64,000 nt of DNA from Mangrovibacter phragmitis (GTDB taxonomy: Bacteria; Pseudomonadota; Gammaproteobacteria; Enterobacterales; Enterobacteriaceae), in contig NZ_LYRP01000033.1 in assembly GCF_001655675.1 (NCBI RefSeq), positions 1-64,000 on the forward strand, given 5' to 3'. Positions within the stretch are counted from its first letter, which is position 1. Every line of letters begins with the position of its first letter. Both the position numbers and the translations under genes were made by a program. This document shows positions 54,341 through 63,337 of the stretch, piece after piece. Below the pieces are notes generated by a model, which was not told where the DNA came from, searched no databases, and worked only from the letters and a program-made list of their open reading frames with translations.

Positions 54341-55330
54341 TTAGCGGTTTACATCCACAACCAGGCGGCCACGAATTTTCCCGGCCAGCAAATCACTGGC
54401 GGCCGGAATCGCTTCTTCCAGGCCGATGGTGCGGGTGATCCCTTCCAGCAAGGAGAAATCCAGCGTTTCAGCCAGGCGGGACCAGGCTTCAGTGCGTTCT
54501 TCATAAGGCCGGGTCACACTGTTAATGCCCAACAGGCTCACACCGCGCAGGATAAACGGCGCAACGGTTGACGGGAAATCCATACCTTGCGCCAGCCCGC
54601 AAGCGGCAACCGCACCATCGGCTTTAGTCGTTGCACAGGCGTTTGCCAGCGTGTGGCTGCCAACGGAATCCACCACGCCAGCCCAGCGTTCTTTCCCTAA
54701 CGGCCGGCCCGGCTGGCTGAGGGTGTCGCGGTCGATGATCGTGCTGGCGCCCAGTGTTTTCAGGCCTTCGGCCAGTTCAGGGCGACCGGTGGATGCCACC
54801 ACGTTGTAGCCCAATTTTGCCAGCAGTGCGACAGCCACGCTGCCAACACCGCCATTTGCGCCGGTAACCAGTATTTCACCATCCTGCGGTTTAATGCCGT
54901 GGCGCATCAGTGCCATCACACACAACATGGCAGTATAACCAGCGGTGCCAGTCGCCATTGCCTGAAACGGCGTAATACCTGCTGGCAGTGGCACCAGAAA
55001 ATCGCCATTAATCCGCGCCTTTTGTGCCAGGCCACCCCAGTATTGTTCACCAACACCCCAGCCATTCAGCACCACTTTGTCGCCCGCTTTGAAGCGCGGG
55101 TGGGTACTGTGTGTGACAGTTCCCGCAAGGTCAATACCAGGAACCAGTGGAAAGGTGCGTACTACCGGGCTTTTTCCGGTAATTGCCAGCCCGTCTTTGA
55201 AGTTCAGTGTGCTGTATTCAACATCAATTGCGACGTTTTCATCAGGCAACTGGCTTTCATCCAGGCAGCGGGTTGTGCAGCGGTAGCCGGCGTCATCTTT
55301 TTCTACCAGCAGAGCATTAAACTGACTCAT
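54341..55330 (-). CDS. acuI: AcuI/YhdH-type medium-chain oxidoreductase (acryloyl-CoA reductase)
   Basis: 329 residues of the zinc-free quinone-oxidoreductase-like MDR family. It aligns with E. coli AcuI (YhdH): LNFKDGLAITGKSPVVRTFP, GIDLAGTV, GWGVGEQYWGGLAQKARING and the NADPH-binding VTGANGGVGSVAVALLAKLGY. AcuI reduces toxic acryloyl-CoA to propionyl-CoA. A TetR-type regulator lies 21 bp upstream on the same strand with an operator over its start, matching the acuR-acuI arrangement of other bacteria. Confidence 0.88.
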   Translation of the reverse strand: MSQFNALLVEKDDAGYRCTTRCLDESQLPDENVAIDVEYSTLNFKDGLAITGKSPVVRTFPLVPGIDLAGTVTHSTHPRFKAGDKVVLNGWGVGEQYWGGLAQKARINGDFLVPLPAGITPFQAMATGTAGYTAMLCVMALMRHGIKPQDGEILVTGANGGVGSVAVALLAKLGYNVVASTGRPELAEGLKTLGASTIIDRDTLSQPGRPLGKERWAGVVDSVGSHTLANACATTKADGAVAACGLAQGMDFPSTVAPFILRGVSLLGINSVTRPYEERTEAWSRLAETLDFSLLEGITRTIGLEEAIPAASDLLAGKIRGRLVVDVNR

Positions 55331-55351
55331 AAAAACTCCTGTTAGCTTGTA

Positions 55352-55987
55352 TTAAATTCGGGGGAGACCGGCAAGGAATCCTGCGAGGAATAACCGCATC
55401 GGGTCTTCACTGCGTGTCAGGCGGGCGCGCAATACCGCACCTTCCCAGCCAATCCAGAAAAAGGCGGCCAGTTGTGCGCAATCTGCACCTGGCGCGAGAG
55501 TGCCATCGTCGCGTGCGGCTTGTAATGTTTGTTCCACCAGAGCTTGCCAGCCTTGCAGCACAGCCTCCAGCCGGGCGCAAAAATCAGCAGAGAGTAACGG
55601 GCCTTCTTGCCCAAGGTTGCCAACCAGGCAGCCCCGGGTGAACTGGTACTTCGCCATGCCTGCGCAGGCATGGTCAACGAAATCCGCCAGGCGGCTGAGA
55701 GGAGGGCGAGCCGTGTTATTCAGGTGTTTTTCCAGCATGCGGCGAAAGAAGGCGTCGTACCACTCAAGCACTGCCATTCCCCAGGCTTCTTTGCTGGAAA
55801 AGTAGTAGTAAAACGACCCCTTAGGTACACCAACCGACTTCAGAATTTGATCCAGGCCAGACGCGGTAAAGCCATGACTGGTCATTGCTTCTGTCCCGGC
55901 TCTGAGCAGGGCCTGTTGGGTTTCTTCGCGGCTGCGCCCTTCTTTGGGCGGGCGACCACGGCGCTTTTGTATCGTGGGCATGTTCAT
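55352..55987 (-). CDS. TetR-family repressor, AcuR-like
   Basis: 211 residues from the ATG at 55987 (an ATG at 55981 is possible). The HTH follows a basic arm PTIQKRRGRPPKEGRSREE: FTASGLDQILKSVGVPKGSFYYYFSSKEAW. The C-terminal CLVGNLGQEGP segment is common in the AcuR/NemR group, where a Cys can sense electrophiles. It is the first gene of the operon with the AcuI-like reductase, and its operator covers its own start region, implying autorepression relieved by acrylate or another electrophile. Confidence 0.87.
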   Translation of the reverse strand: MNMPTIQKRRGRPPKEGRSREETQQALLRAGTEAMTSHGFTASGLDQILKSVGVPKGSFYYYFSSKEAWGMAVLEWYDAFFRRMLEKHLNNTARPPLSRLADFVDHACAGMAKYQFTRGCLVGNLGQEGPLLSADFCARLEAVLQGWQALVEQTLQAARDDGTLAPGADCAQLAAFFWIGWEGAVLRARLTRSEDPMRLFLAGFLAGLPRI

Positions 55988-55998
55988 GGCGCTTAATT

Positions 55999-56013
55999 TA
56001 GACTGGTCGTCTA
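55999..56013. promoter_or_regulatory. TetR/AcuR-type operator
   Basis: TAGAC-TGGTC-GTCTA, a perfect 5-bp inverted repeat starting 12 bp upstream of the regulator start, next to AT-rich DNA that could hold the -10. NemR/AcuR-type regulators use similar TAGAC-based boxes. Confidence 0.6.
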
Positions 56014-56177
56014 TAAAATGCAATAATAATGGCACAGTAAAGTAAGGGTTTTAGGGTTTTCCAGAATATGAGGATGGAGATGTGTCTGGAAGTGGAATTA
56101 AGAACGGTCTGCCGTGGCAACCGCCACCACCCCGGAAAGCCAGGGTGTTGTATTGATGCGGGAATGGCATAACTGCC

Positions 56178-57374
56178 TTAAGCTGTATTTTTTTTCTGCT
56201 GAGAAGGGGAACGGGTGTTAACCCATAACATTAGCCCCCAGCCGACCATCACCATGATGGCCGCGCACAGGTATATCGATTGCATACCCCACAGGCCGCT
56301 TACCCACCCGGCAACCGGCCCGGTAATTCCCAGCGCCAGGTCAAGAAATGCGGAAAAAACCCCCAGTGCTGACCCCTGATTTTGTTCTTCCACGCGGTTA
56401 ACCGCTTCAACACCCAGTGCCGGGAATACCAGTGAGAAACCAAAACCTGCCATAAATGCTCCGGCACCGGCAAGCCAGGCATTTGGCGCGAGCCAGATAA
56501 GCAATAACCCCAGACACTCCACGATAAAACACACCAGTGACACCCGTATACCACCAAACCGGATTATCGTATTACTCAGAACCAGGCGGACGCAGATAAA
56601 CCCAATACTGAACAGTGAGAGCGTAAAAGCTGCGCCCTGCCACTGGCGTTGAGCAAAGTAGAGGGTAATAAATGTGGCAATAACCCCAAAACCAATGGTA
56701 CCCAGACCCAGCCCCATCCCGAACGGGAACACGCGGGCGACAACTTTATGAAATGGCGCGCGTTTACCTGCGACCACTTTGACGTCCGCTTTACCACGGG
56801 CAAAAAACAACCCAATGGTTGCGATAACAATAATGAGTATTGAAAAGCCGGCTAACCCAAAATATTGGTTCAGAATAACACCGAGCGGTGCACCGGATGC
56901 CATGGCGACATAAGTTGCTACGCCATTCCAGGAAATCACCCGGGAAGTATGAATACTGCCCACCGTTTTAATGCCCCATAACGTCGCGCCAGTGGCGGTG
57001 AAGCTTTCGCCCACACCAAGAAACAGGCGGCCAACCAGTAATGCGGCAACGGCCAGGGCAGGCGAATGGGTAAGAAACGCGGCAATCAGTGTGGACAACC
57101 CGCTCAGCCCACAACAAATAATCCCCAGGGACACCACTTTTTTGGGACCCCAGGTATCAGTGTAACGCCCGGCATGGGGGCGGCTGAACAGAGTGGAAAT
57201 GTACTGAATACTGATAACAATGCCTGCCAGCAACGTACTGTAGCCTAAATCGTAATGTACAAAACTGGGTAAAACTGCCAGCGGCAGCCCGATAGAGAAG
57301 TAGCAAATGCAGGTGAAAACAACGATTGAAATAATGCGCAAATTCAGTTTGGCGCCAGTTAATGGGGCGGACAT
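56178..57374 (-). CDS. MFS transporter (YfcJ/YhhS-like)
   Basis: 398 residues, 12 transmembrane segments. The pattern YFSIGLPLAVLPSFVHYDLGYSTLLAGIVISIQY and SRPHAGRYTDTWGPKKVV matches the YfcJ/YhhS arabinose-efflux-like group. It is monocistronic with about 500 bp upstream before the next gene. Substrate unknown. Confidence 0.86.
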   Translation of the reverse strand: MSAPLTGAKLNLRIISIVVFTCICYFSIGLPLAVLPSFVHYDLGYSTLLAGIVISIQYISTLFSRPHAGRYTDTWGPKKVVSLGIICCGLSGLSTLIAAFLTHSPALAVAALLVGRLFLGVGESFTATGATLWGIKTVGSIHTSRVISWNGVATYVAMASGAPLGVILNQYFGLAGFSILIIVIATIGLFFARGKADVKVVAGKRAPFHKVVARVFPFGMGLGLGTIGFGVIATFITLYFAQRQWQGAAFTLSLFSIGFICVRLVLSNTIIRFGGIRVSLVCFIVECLGLLLIWLAPNAWLAGAGAFMAGFGFSLVFPALGVEAVNRVEEQNQGSALGVFSAFLDLALGITGPVAGWVSGLWGMQSIYLCAAIMVMVGWGLMLWVNTRSPSQQKKNTA

Positions 57375-57887
57375 GACATATCCCGGACAGCAGATTGGTA
57401 TGACAAATGTAACTGATCAACAAGGCTGGTTACCAGTGCGTAATGTTACTTTTGTTGTCGCTGGTTGTTACCCAAGAAATGCTTTGTGTTTCGCCTGTAC
57501 AAGGTTGTTGTATGAAAAATTATTGCCCGGCATGTCTGATTGCCACAGTGTAAATATTTTTTAGTTTACTAGTATGGATGATTATAGTTCACCTGATTAT
57601 TCATTATTGGACCTGAAAGGTAATTTAAAACTATTTTTTAAAAAAATGTGCATTTGATGGTGATTGACTTAATGATTTCTGAAAATAAACATGGTGTAGG
57701 ATAATTCTTAATTTCATCTTTCGGTAATGTATTTAATTTCAATTAATTACAGGTAAACCAACTAAACCTGGTAAATTGACTTACAGCAATGCCTGCGCCA
57801 GGATCCAGCCAATTTATGTTTATTTTTGCCGGTTGCAGGGATCTTTGCGACTGGCTTGTCTTGTTTGAGAATTAATGGGGCGTGTGG
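57375..57887. other. AT-rich intergenic region
   Basis: Lies between divergent genes. A 27-codon ORF at 57574 has no ribosome site. No operator or RNA is recognised; the region presumably holds both promoters. Confidence 0.4.
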
Positions 57888-59960
57888 ATGTATTCATCTC
57901 TGGATGAATTGTATGAATTGCAGCACCACCTGCATTGTTTGCTAAAAGAAAAAAATTACCGGGCACTTAGCCGGATTTTTGACTCTGTTCGGCAGGCTCA
58001 ATATACGGACTTGCCTGCGGGTGGACGGGGATTGATAAGTTCGCTGGCTTTTTTGTTTCCACAATATCAGCTTGCTCGCGACAACGTTCATGCCGAGTTA
58101 CTGGCATGGCACTTTGCCTGTCCGGAAGATGCCACGCCTTGCTTATTGCTGGCAGAAAGTTGGTTTGCTATTGCCAGTGAAACACTTCGGACCGGTGTAT
58201 CTGTTGCCCCTGGTGAACAACCTGTACCTCGTGTGGTGATTGCAAATACCGCGGGTTTTTCATGGGCAGTACAGGCGATAGCTTCAGGCGGTTATTGCCC
58301 CGAAGTCTTTATGCTGTTGATGAATGCAACGGGTTACCTGGGTATGCCTGGTGGGGTGAGAAATGGCTTATGGCCAGTGACGTTTCCGGCACATCAGTTT
58401 GATGAAGACACACTGGCATTTGCCCGGCAGTTTGGCGCGTTACCGCTCAATAAAGGGTCCGTCTCTCTGGCATTGCGGTTGCCCACTTACTCAGAGACCC
58501 GCTTCCCCGCCCTGTATTGGTTTAACCGCACACTGGAGTGTGACCCGGAAAATATTGTGGTCCGTGAGCAGTGGGTGCGGTTATTGTCCCCATTACATTA
58601 TGGCGACACTCATTACCAGGCAGTGAAGCGCTTTCTCAGTAGCGAACATTGCCAGAGCCTGAGTTTGCAGGATCGTAACCAACTGCGGCGCATAGAAGTT
58701 TATGACAAGATAAATAACCCGGTGTTGTGGCCTCTGCCGGGGAAAACGTACCGTATTCGCCGTCTGGATGCGCGCTTTCGCCAGTTGCTGTCTCTTTCTT
58801 TACATCCGGAAGCTCAGGCCAGCGGTTATTTGGCCTATGCCCGGTTTTGCGAACATTTTTTGCTTAACAGGTACGGGCGAAAGTGGCGGTTAACATCCTG
58901 GTTTGCCGGGCAGATTTATCAGTGCGTTGCTGCACTTGTTGTAATAGACGCTCCGGCTTTTTGGTTGACACACAGCAGTCAGGTCTTCTCGCTTCTGGCA
59001 CTTGCGTTGGGCAATGAAAATGCTCCACAGGCAGACAGGCAGCAGGTGCTGTCGAGTCTGGTCGCACTGACCCGCGCCCGGGGAAGTTCTGTACTGGATG
59101 CCTTGCTGGCATTACTGGCAGCGACACCAGATGGTGTTTCAGGTCTGAAACAGGCGCTATCTGCCAGCCAGTTACTGGCGCTGCAGGACAGAATTCAGCA
59201 CGCGGCTGCGGCAGAGTTTTGGCAGGCCTGTAATAATCTTGCTGCGCTGGGGTATGGCAAAGCGCTGGGGAAAATACTTATGCGCGCGGCACAGCAGGGA
59301 GGGCGCCAGGCAGCACTTTTTTTGGCCGATGTTCAGTCGGGTGCGAATCCACGGACTCTGTCAGCCATGGCTCTGCCTGAGAATGAATTACAGGCACAAC
59401 GCGTCTTTGTCCAGGCAGGTGACCAGGGGGATGCTCACGCCTGGTTTTTACACAGCCGGTTACTTGAAAGGCAACTCATGCGGGGATCTCCGCCAGGAGA
59501 AGTAATACGCCTCGCAGAGGCGAGGGAACAGTTGTTATACCAGTCTCAGCAAGCCGGGCACGCACTTGCCCACTATGACCTTGCCTGTACACTGGTTCTC
59601 TCTGACTTTTCTGAAAAAGTTCAGCATGGACTGGAGCAACTCTGCCCGGCAATTTTGCTGTCGGGGAATATCAGTGGTGATTACCGGGCTTATATCGCCT
59701 ATCTGTTTGCATACTGTGCGTTGCATGGGCGCGGAATGGCAAAAAACTTATGGTTGGTGGATTTCTGGATACAACGCGCCTGGTTGTGGAGCCTGTCGCC
59801 TCGTTATCTGCAGTTTCGTGATGATGTCGTTTCCCGCTACCCGTTGTATGTGATGTACCGGCGGCAGGTGAAAAAGCACCAGGCAAGTGTCCCTGAGTGG
59901 CAGAAACGGCTTATCCGGCAACTGGGTTTTGATACTGGCTGTGTGGAGGTACAGGCATGA
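57888..59960 (+). CDS. 690-residue helical-repeat protein (DUF4034/Sel1-like), unknown function
   Basis: I chose the ATG at 57888 (GGGG 7 nt upstream) over the GTG at 57882. The protein is cytoplasmic-looking, without signal peptide or membrane helix, and almost entirely helical. The start LDELYELQHHLHCLLKEKNYRALSRIFDSV resembles DUF4034 proteins, which are often surface or polysaccharide related. Later parts show TPR/Sel1-like units such as ALYWFNRTLECDPENIVVREQWVRLL, AQRVFVQAGDQGDAHAWFLHSRLL and LLYQSQQAGHALAHYDLACTL. The stop overlaps the ATG of a 33-residue membrane peptide. Function not assigned. Confidence 0.75.
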   Translation: MYSSLDELYELQHHLHCLLKEKNYRALSRIFDSVRQAQYTDLPAGGRGLISSLAFLFPQYQLARDNVHAELLAWHFACPEDATPCLLLAESWFAIASETLRTGVSVAPGEQPVPRVVIANTAGFSWAVQAIASGGYCPEVFMLLMNATGYLGMPGGVRNGLWPVTFPAHQFDEDTLAFARQFGALPLNKGSVSLALRLPTYSETRFPALYWFNRTLECDPENIVVREQWVRLLSPLHYGDTHYQAVKRFLSSEHCQSLSLQDRNQLRRIEVYDKINNPVLWPLPGKTYRIRRLDARFRQLLSLSLHPEAQASGYLAYARFCEHFLLNRYGRKWRLTSWFAGQIYQCVAALVVIDAPAFWLTHSSQVFSLLALALGNENAPQADRQQVLSSLVALTRARGSSVLDALLALLAATPDGVSGLKQALSASQLLALQDRIQHAAAAEFWQACNNLAALGYGKALGKILMRAAQQGGRQAALFLADVQSGANPRTLSAMALPENELQAQRVFVQAGDQGDAHAWFLHSRLLERQLMRGSPPGEVIRLAEAREQLLYQSQQAGHALAHYDLACTLVLSDFSEKVQHGLEQLCPAILLSGNISGDYRAYIAYLFAYCALHGRGMAKNLWLVDFWIQRAWLWSLSPRYLQFRDDVVSRYPLYVMYRRQVKKHQASVPEWQKRLIRQLGFDTGCVEVQA

Positions 59961-60058
59961 TTGTTCTTGCTGGTTTCATGGTGCTGCTGGCGGCACGTTA
60001 TGCCTGGCGATGGAGAACGCTGTCCGGGAGAGACACACCTTTTCCCCGAAAACTCTGA
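59957..60058 (+). CDS. 33-residue single-pass membrane peptide coupled to the repeat protein
   Basis: ATG overlaps the preceding stop by 4 nt (ATGA) and GGAGG stands 7 nt before it. The product starts with a hydrophobic helix (IVLAGFMVLLAARYAW) followed by a basic, Pro-containing tail (RWRTLSGRDTPFPRKL). This is the architecture of small regulatory membrane peptides. No homologue recognised. The ideal ribosome site and coupling make it likely real despite its length. Confidence 0.65.
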   Translation: MIVLAGFMVLLAARYAWRWRTLSGRDTPFPRKL

Positions 60059-60139
60059 GTGAGGTAAGGTAAATAAAAAAAGCCTTATTCCTCTTCACTG
60101 AAAATAACGCCACCACACGACTATAATTCTGGAGAACTG

Positions 60140-60520
60140 ATGAAAATTGCCCGTTTTGCCGAACGTACTCAGTTAAGCCCGTATACATTGCGTTATTACG
60201 AGACTCTGGGTTTGCTTCGTATTGCACGCGATACCAGTGGCCACCGGCAGTTTAATGAAAAAGATATTGAATGGGTCAAATTCATTACCCGGCTGAAAGA
60301 AACCGGCATGCCTCTGGCGCAAATCTGTGCCTATGCGGCGTTACGGGAAAAGGGGGCTGTCACTCTTTCCCAACGGCGGCAAATGCTGGCGGAACACCAG
60401 GCGGTATTGCAGGCGCACATCGCTCAGGCTCAGGCGCATCTGCAGGCGCTGGACAATAAAATTGCTTTCTATGATGAGGCATTGCGGGAACAGGTGGCGC
60501 ATCAGAATGCTCAGGTGTGA
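60140..60520 (+). CDS. MerR-family regulator (AdhR/NmlR-like)
   Basis: 126 residues. The winged HTH is typical: KIARFAERTQLSPYTLRYYETLGLL, then GHRQFNEKDIEWVKFITRLKETGMPLAQI; a dimerisation coiled coil follows. It has no Cys at all, so metal or thiol sensing in the usual way is excluded. It precedes a carboxymuconolactone-decarboxylase-like gene whose promoter carries a perfect MerR-type palindrome in a 19-bp spacer. Confidence 0.9.
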   Translation: MKIARFAERTQLSPYTLRYYETLGLLRIARDTSGHRQFNEKDIEWVKFITRLKETGMPLAQICAYAALREKGAVTLSQRRQMLAEHQAVLQAHIAQAQAHLQALDNKIAFYDEALREQVAHQNAQV

Positions 60521-60564
60521 TTATCTTCGTGAATAAGTGGCCTTTTTGTTGCGGTAATATTTTC

Positions 60565-60595
60565 TTGACTTAGAGTTAACTCTAACTTTTAGCCT
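60565..60595 (+). promoter_or_regulatory. MerR-type promoter with palindrome in a 19-bp spacer
   Basis: TTGACT at 60565-60570 and TAGCCT at 60590-60595 are 19 bp apart, the overlong spacing typical of MerR-activated promoters. The palindrome TTAGAGTTAACTCTAA (60570-60585, perfect) occupies the spacer. It precedes the decarboxylase-like gene by about 30 bp. Confidence 0.8.
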
Positions 60596-60626
60596 GTTAC
60601 CTGTACTGATTAACCGGAGGTAACAC

Positions 60627-61016
60627 ATGCAACAGTCACGCTATGAAAAAGGGTTAACAAAGCTTGCTGAAATTGATGGTGAAGCAGGCGAAAAAGTGGT
60701 TAACGGGCTGGCGGATATCTGCCCTGATCTCGGCCGCTATATTGTGGAGTTTGGTTTTGGTGATATTTATTCCCGCCCGCAACTCAATCTTAAATCACGG
60801 GAAATCGCAACGGTTGCGGCGTTGACCGCGATGGGCCATTGCGAGCCTCAACTGGCTGTGCATATTCAGGGAGCACTGAATGTTGGTTGCAGCCGCGAAG
60901 AGATTACAGAAGTGATGTTGCAAATGGCGCTGTACGCAGGGTTTCCGGCAGCGCTGAAAGCGGTCGCTGTCGCGCGTGGTGTGTTTGCTCAGGCTGAGCG
61001 TGAAGCTCATGCATAA
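60627..61016 (+). CDS. Carboxymuconolactone decarboxylase-like protein
   Basis: 129 residues of the CMD family: SREIATVAALTAMGHCEPQLAVHIQGALNVG and EEITEVMLQMALYAGFPAALKAV are the family core. MerR-controlled members are often linked to stress by aldehydes, quinones or electrophiles rather than to aromatic breakdown, and no protocatechuate genes are near. GGAGG precedes the ATG. Reaction unknown. Confidence 0.88.
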   Translation: MQQSRYEKGLTKLAEIDGEAGEKVVNGLADICPDLGRYIVEFGFGDIYSRPQLNLKSREIATVAALTAMGHCEPQLAVHIQGALNVGCSREEITEVMLQMALYAGFPAALKAVAVARGVFAQAEREAHA

Positions 61017-61198
61017 CAGTAACAATGTGCCAGTCTTCTGGCACATTCCCTGCTATTTCCCCACATTCCTCCTTGTTTCCTCCCCATTGGCACAAATTGC
61101 TTACCACGGTTTGTTGAATCTTTTCTCTGCCTGGATGAGAATGAATGTTCTCATTTGTGGGGTGTGATTCCCGCAATTCCTGCTATCACGGAATATTT

Positions 61199-61816
61199 AT
61201 GACTACGGACCGTATAAGCCGCCAGGATGCCAGGCGAGACGCAATTATTCAGGCTGCCCGAACATGCTTTCGGGATAAAGGGCTGCATGGTACTTCTATG
61301 GCGGATATCGCCCGGGAAGCGCAACTCGGGCCGGGCCAAATCTACCGCTGTTTTCAGAATAAAGACGCCATTGTGGAAGCGATTATCAAGGTGATTATTG
61401 GTGCCCGGGTGGAGCATATGCTGGCCGTCAATCATGATTTAGTGCGCAAGGCCGATGAGTTTACCCGTGGCCTGGCTGGTATTGCCGCATTTGACAGCCA
61501 CGATGATGCACTGTTGCTGGAAATCAGTGCTGAAGCAACCCGTAACCCACGCATTGCTCAACTGGTGGTTGAGGCGGACTTGCGTTTATTTGAACAAGGA
61601 TGCGCCATGCTGAAAGCGCGCTATCCGCATCTGGATACAACGCAAATCAATGCGCTAAGTGAAGTAATGGCGGTGCTCACTGAAGGCACTCTGGTTCGCC
61701 GCCATGTTCGCCTGCACCGGCCAGTTGATGCGCAATGTTTGCAAAGTAATTACCTCGCCATATTGCACACTCTGTTTCCAGACACTCAGCGCAACGACAC
61801 CAGTAAAAAGGAATAA
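61199..61816 (+). CDS. TetR-family regulator
   Basis: 205 residues from the ATG at 61199; the upstream extension is unconserved. HTH region GLHGTSMADIAREAQLGPGQIYRCFQNKDAIVEAII. It is followed after 3 bp by a Bcr/CflA efflux pump on the same strand, so they form an operon and the regulator presumably represses the pump. Confidence 0.88.
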   Translation: MTTDRISRQDARRDAIIQAARTCFRDKGLHGTSMADIAREAQLGPGQIYRCFQNKDAIVEAIIKVIIGARVEHMLAVNHDLVRKADEFTRGLAGIAAFDSHDDALLLEISAEATRNPRIAQLVVEADLRLFEQGCAMLKARYPHLDTTQINALSEVMAVLTEGTLVRRHVRLHRPVDAQCLQSNYLAILHTLFPDTQRNDTSKKE

Positions 61817-61819
61817 ATC

Positions 61820-62992
61820 ATGTCAATACAACAACGTACGCAGTATGCTCTGATACTTGGCATGCTGGCTGCGTTGGGGCCACTGTGCACCGATTTTTAT
61901 CTACCTGCGTTGCCGGATATTACTGCGCATTTACAGGTAGCCACTTCGGTGACGCAACTGACTCTCACCGCGTCTCTGGTTGGTTTGGGGTTGGGGCAAC
62001 TGGTTTTCGGCCCGTTAAGTGACCGAATGGGGCGCAAAGTACCTCTGTTGGCTTCTCTGGTTATTTTTATTCTGGCATCAATTGGCTGTGCGATGGCAAC
62101 CCGCATGCCTGATTTAATAGTGGCACGTTTTATCCAGGGGCTGGCCGGGGCGGGGGGAGCAGTATTGTCCCGGGCCATTGCGCGTGACTGTTACGCCGGT
62201 CCAGAGTTGACGCAGTTTTTTGCTTTACTGATGGCGATTAACGGTGTGGCTCCGATTGCCGCACCGGTATTAGGTGGGCTGCAACTGGCGCTGACCGGCT
62301 GGCAGGGGTTGTTTATTACTCTGGCCCTGGTGGGGATTGCGATGCTGGTTGTTGTGTTCACCCAATTAGCCGAGAGTTACCCGCCTCAACGGCGGCAAAA
62401 ACAGCAAGGTAATATGGCAGCATCATTTATTGCAGTGATGCGTGAACGGCGATTCATGGGGTTGTGCCTGGTGCAGGGGTTTATGCTGGCCGGGTTATTT
62501 GCGTACATTGGTGCTTCATCTTATGTTTTTCAGTCTCACTGGCAACTGACGCCACAGCAGTATAGTTACCTGTTTGCTTTGAATGGTGTCGGGCTTATCG
62601 TATTTTCCCTTGGCACGGTGAAACTCTCGGGGCGTTGGGGAGAAAAGCCTGTTCTGGTTGGTGCTCTGGTTCTGTCGGTCATTGCCGCAGTAATACTCTT
62701 GCTGTGTGGTGTGGTGGGGGCACCGCTGTCGGTTATTGTTCCTGTGTTGTTCGTAGCCGTATCCATTAACAGCGCAGTCTGTACCCTGGCCGGAGCCATG
62801 GCGATGCAGGCACAAGGGCAACATTCAGGTACTGCATCCGCTTTTTTAGGCACCTTAATGTTCATAATGGGGGGCGTGAGCGCACCTTTAACTGGCATTG
62901 GCGGCACCTCTTTTATTTCTATGGGCGTGGTTCTGGGTGGGAGCTATCTGCTGGCGCTGTTAAGTTATGTACTGATAGCCCGCAAAGCATAA
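61820..62992 (+). CDS. Bcr/CflA-family multidrug efflux MFS transporter
   Basis: 390 residues, 12 transmembrane segments. GPLCTDFYLPALPDITAHL, GQLVFGPLSDRMGRKVPLL and the motif C-like FIQGLAGAGGAVLSRAIARD are characteristic of the Bcr group exporting bicyclomycin, chloramphenicol and related drugs. Encoded 3 bp after the TetR gene. Confidence 0.9.
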   Translation: MSIQQRTQYALILGMLAALGPLCTDFYLPALPDITAHLQVATSVTQLTLTASLVGLGLGQLVFGPLSDRMGRKVPLLASLVIFILASIGCAMATRMPDLIVARFIQGLAGAGGAVLSRAIARDCYAGPELTQFFALLMAINGVAPIAAPVLGGLQLALTGWQGLFITLALVGIAMLVVVFTQLAESYPPQRRQKQQGNMAASFIAVMRERRFMGLCLVQGFMLAGLFAYIGASSYVFQSHWQLTPQQYSYLFALNGVGLIVFSLGTVKLSGRWGEKPVLVGALVLSVIAAVILLLCGVVGAPLSVIVPVLFVAVSINSAVCTLAGAMAMQAQGQHSGTASAFLGTLMFIMGGVSAPLTGIGGTSFISMGVVLGGSYLLALLSYVLIARKA

Positions 62993-63120
62993 CCGGACGA
63001 ATCTTCCATGCAGCGCAACGTGTCGGGTGTTTTTAGCGGGTAAATGGGGTCTGCCGTCAGTTGCAATAGTGGCGGGTTTTACCGTCCCGGCGCACGAAAA
63101 ACAATGTCATGCATTAAACA

Positions 63121-63147
63121 AGAAGGAAACCCTGAGGGTTTCCTTCT
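63121..63147 (-). terminator. Terminator of the small secreted protein gene
   Basis: Perfect 12-bp stem AGAAGGAAACCC/GGGTTTCCTTCT with a 3-nt loop; followed on the minus strand by TGTTTAAT. Confidence 0.75.
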
Positions 63148-63175
63148 GTGCGTTCAGCAACGGATAAGTGCCAAC

Positions 63176-63337
63176 TTAGCGTGGTTGTACTGGCCGTTTG
63201 TTATCACCGTTACTGTTCTGGCCAGGGTCTTTTTTGTTCTGCTTCTGCTGGTTGTTTTGCCCGTGCTGTAGCGCAGCCTGAACAATGGGAGCAACGGCAA
63301 AGGCCAGTAAAGCAGAAAGTGCGACAAATTTGTTCAT
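63176..63337 (-). CDS. 53-residue secreted Gln/Asn/Lys-rich peptide
   Basis: AGGA precedes the ATG by 4 nt. The N-terminal MNKFVALSALLAFAVAPIVQA is a clear Sec signal peptide with an AxA-like cleavage site (VQA-A). The mature part of about 32 residues is rich in Gln, Asn and Lys (LQHGQNNQQKQNKKDPGQNS). A strong terminator follows. No family recognised; signal peptide, ribosome site and terminator together support a real monocistronic gene. Confidence 0.7.
   Translation of the reverse strand: MNKFVALSALLAFAVAPIVQAALQHGQNNQQKQNKKDPGQNSNGDNKRPVQPR

Noticed and set aside
57574-57657. 27-codon ORF in the 57.4-57.9 kb gap
   Set aside because: No Shine-Dalgarno, and very AT-rich surroundings make it likely by chance.
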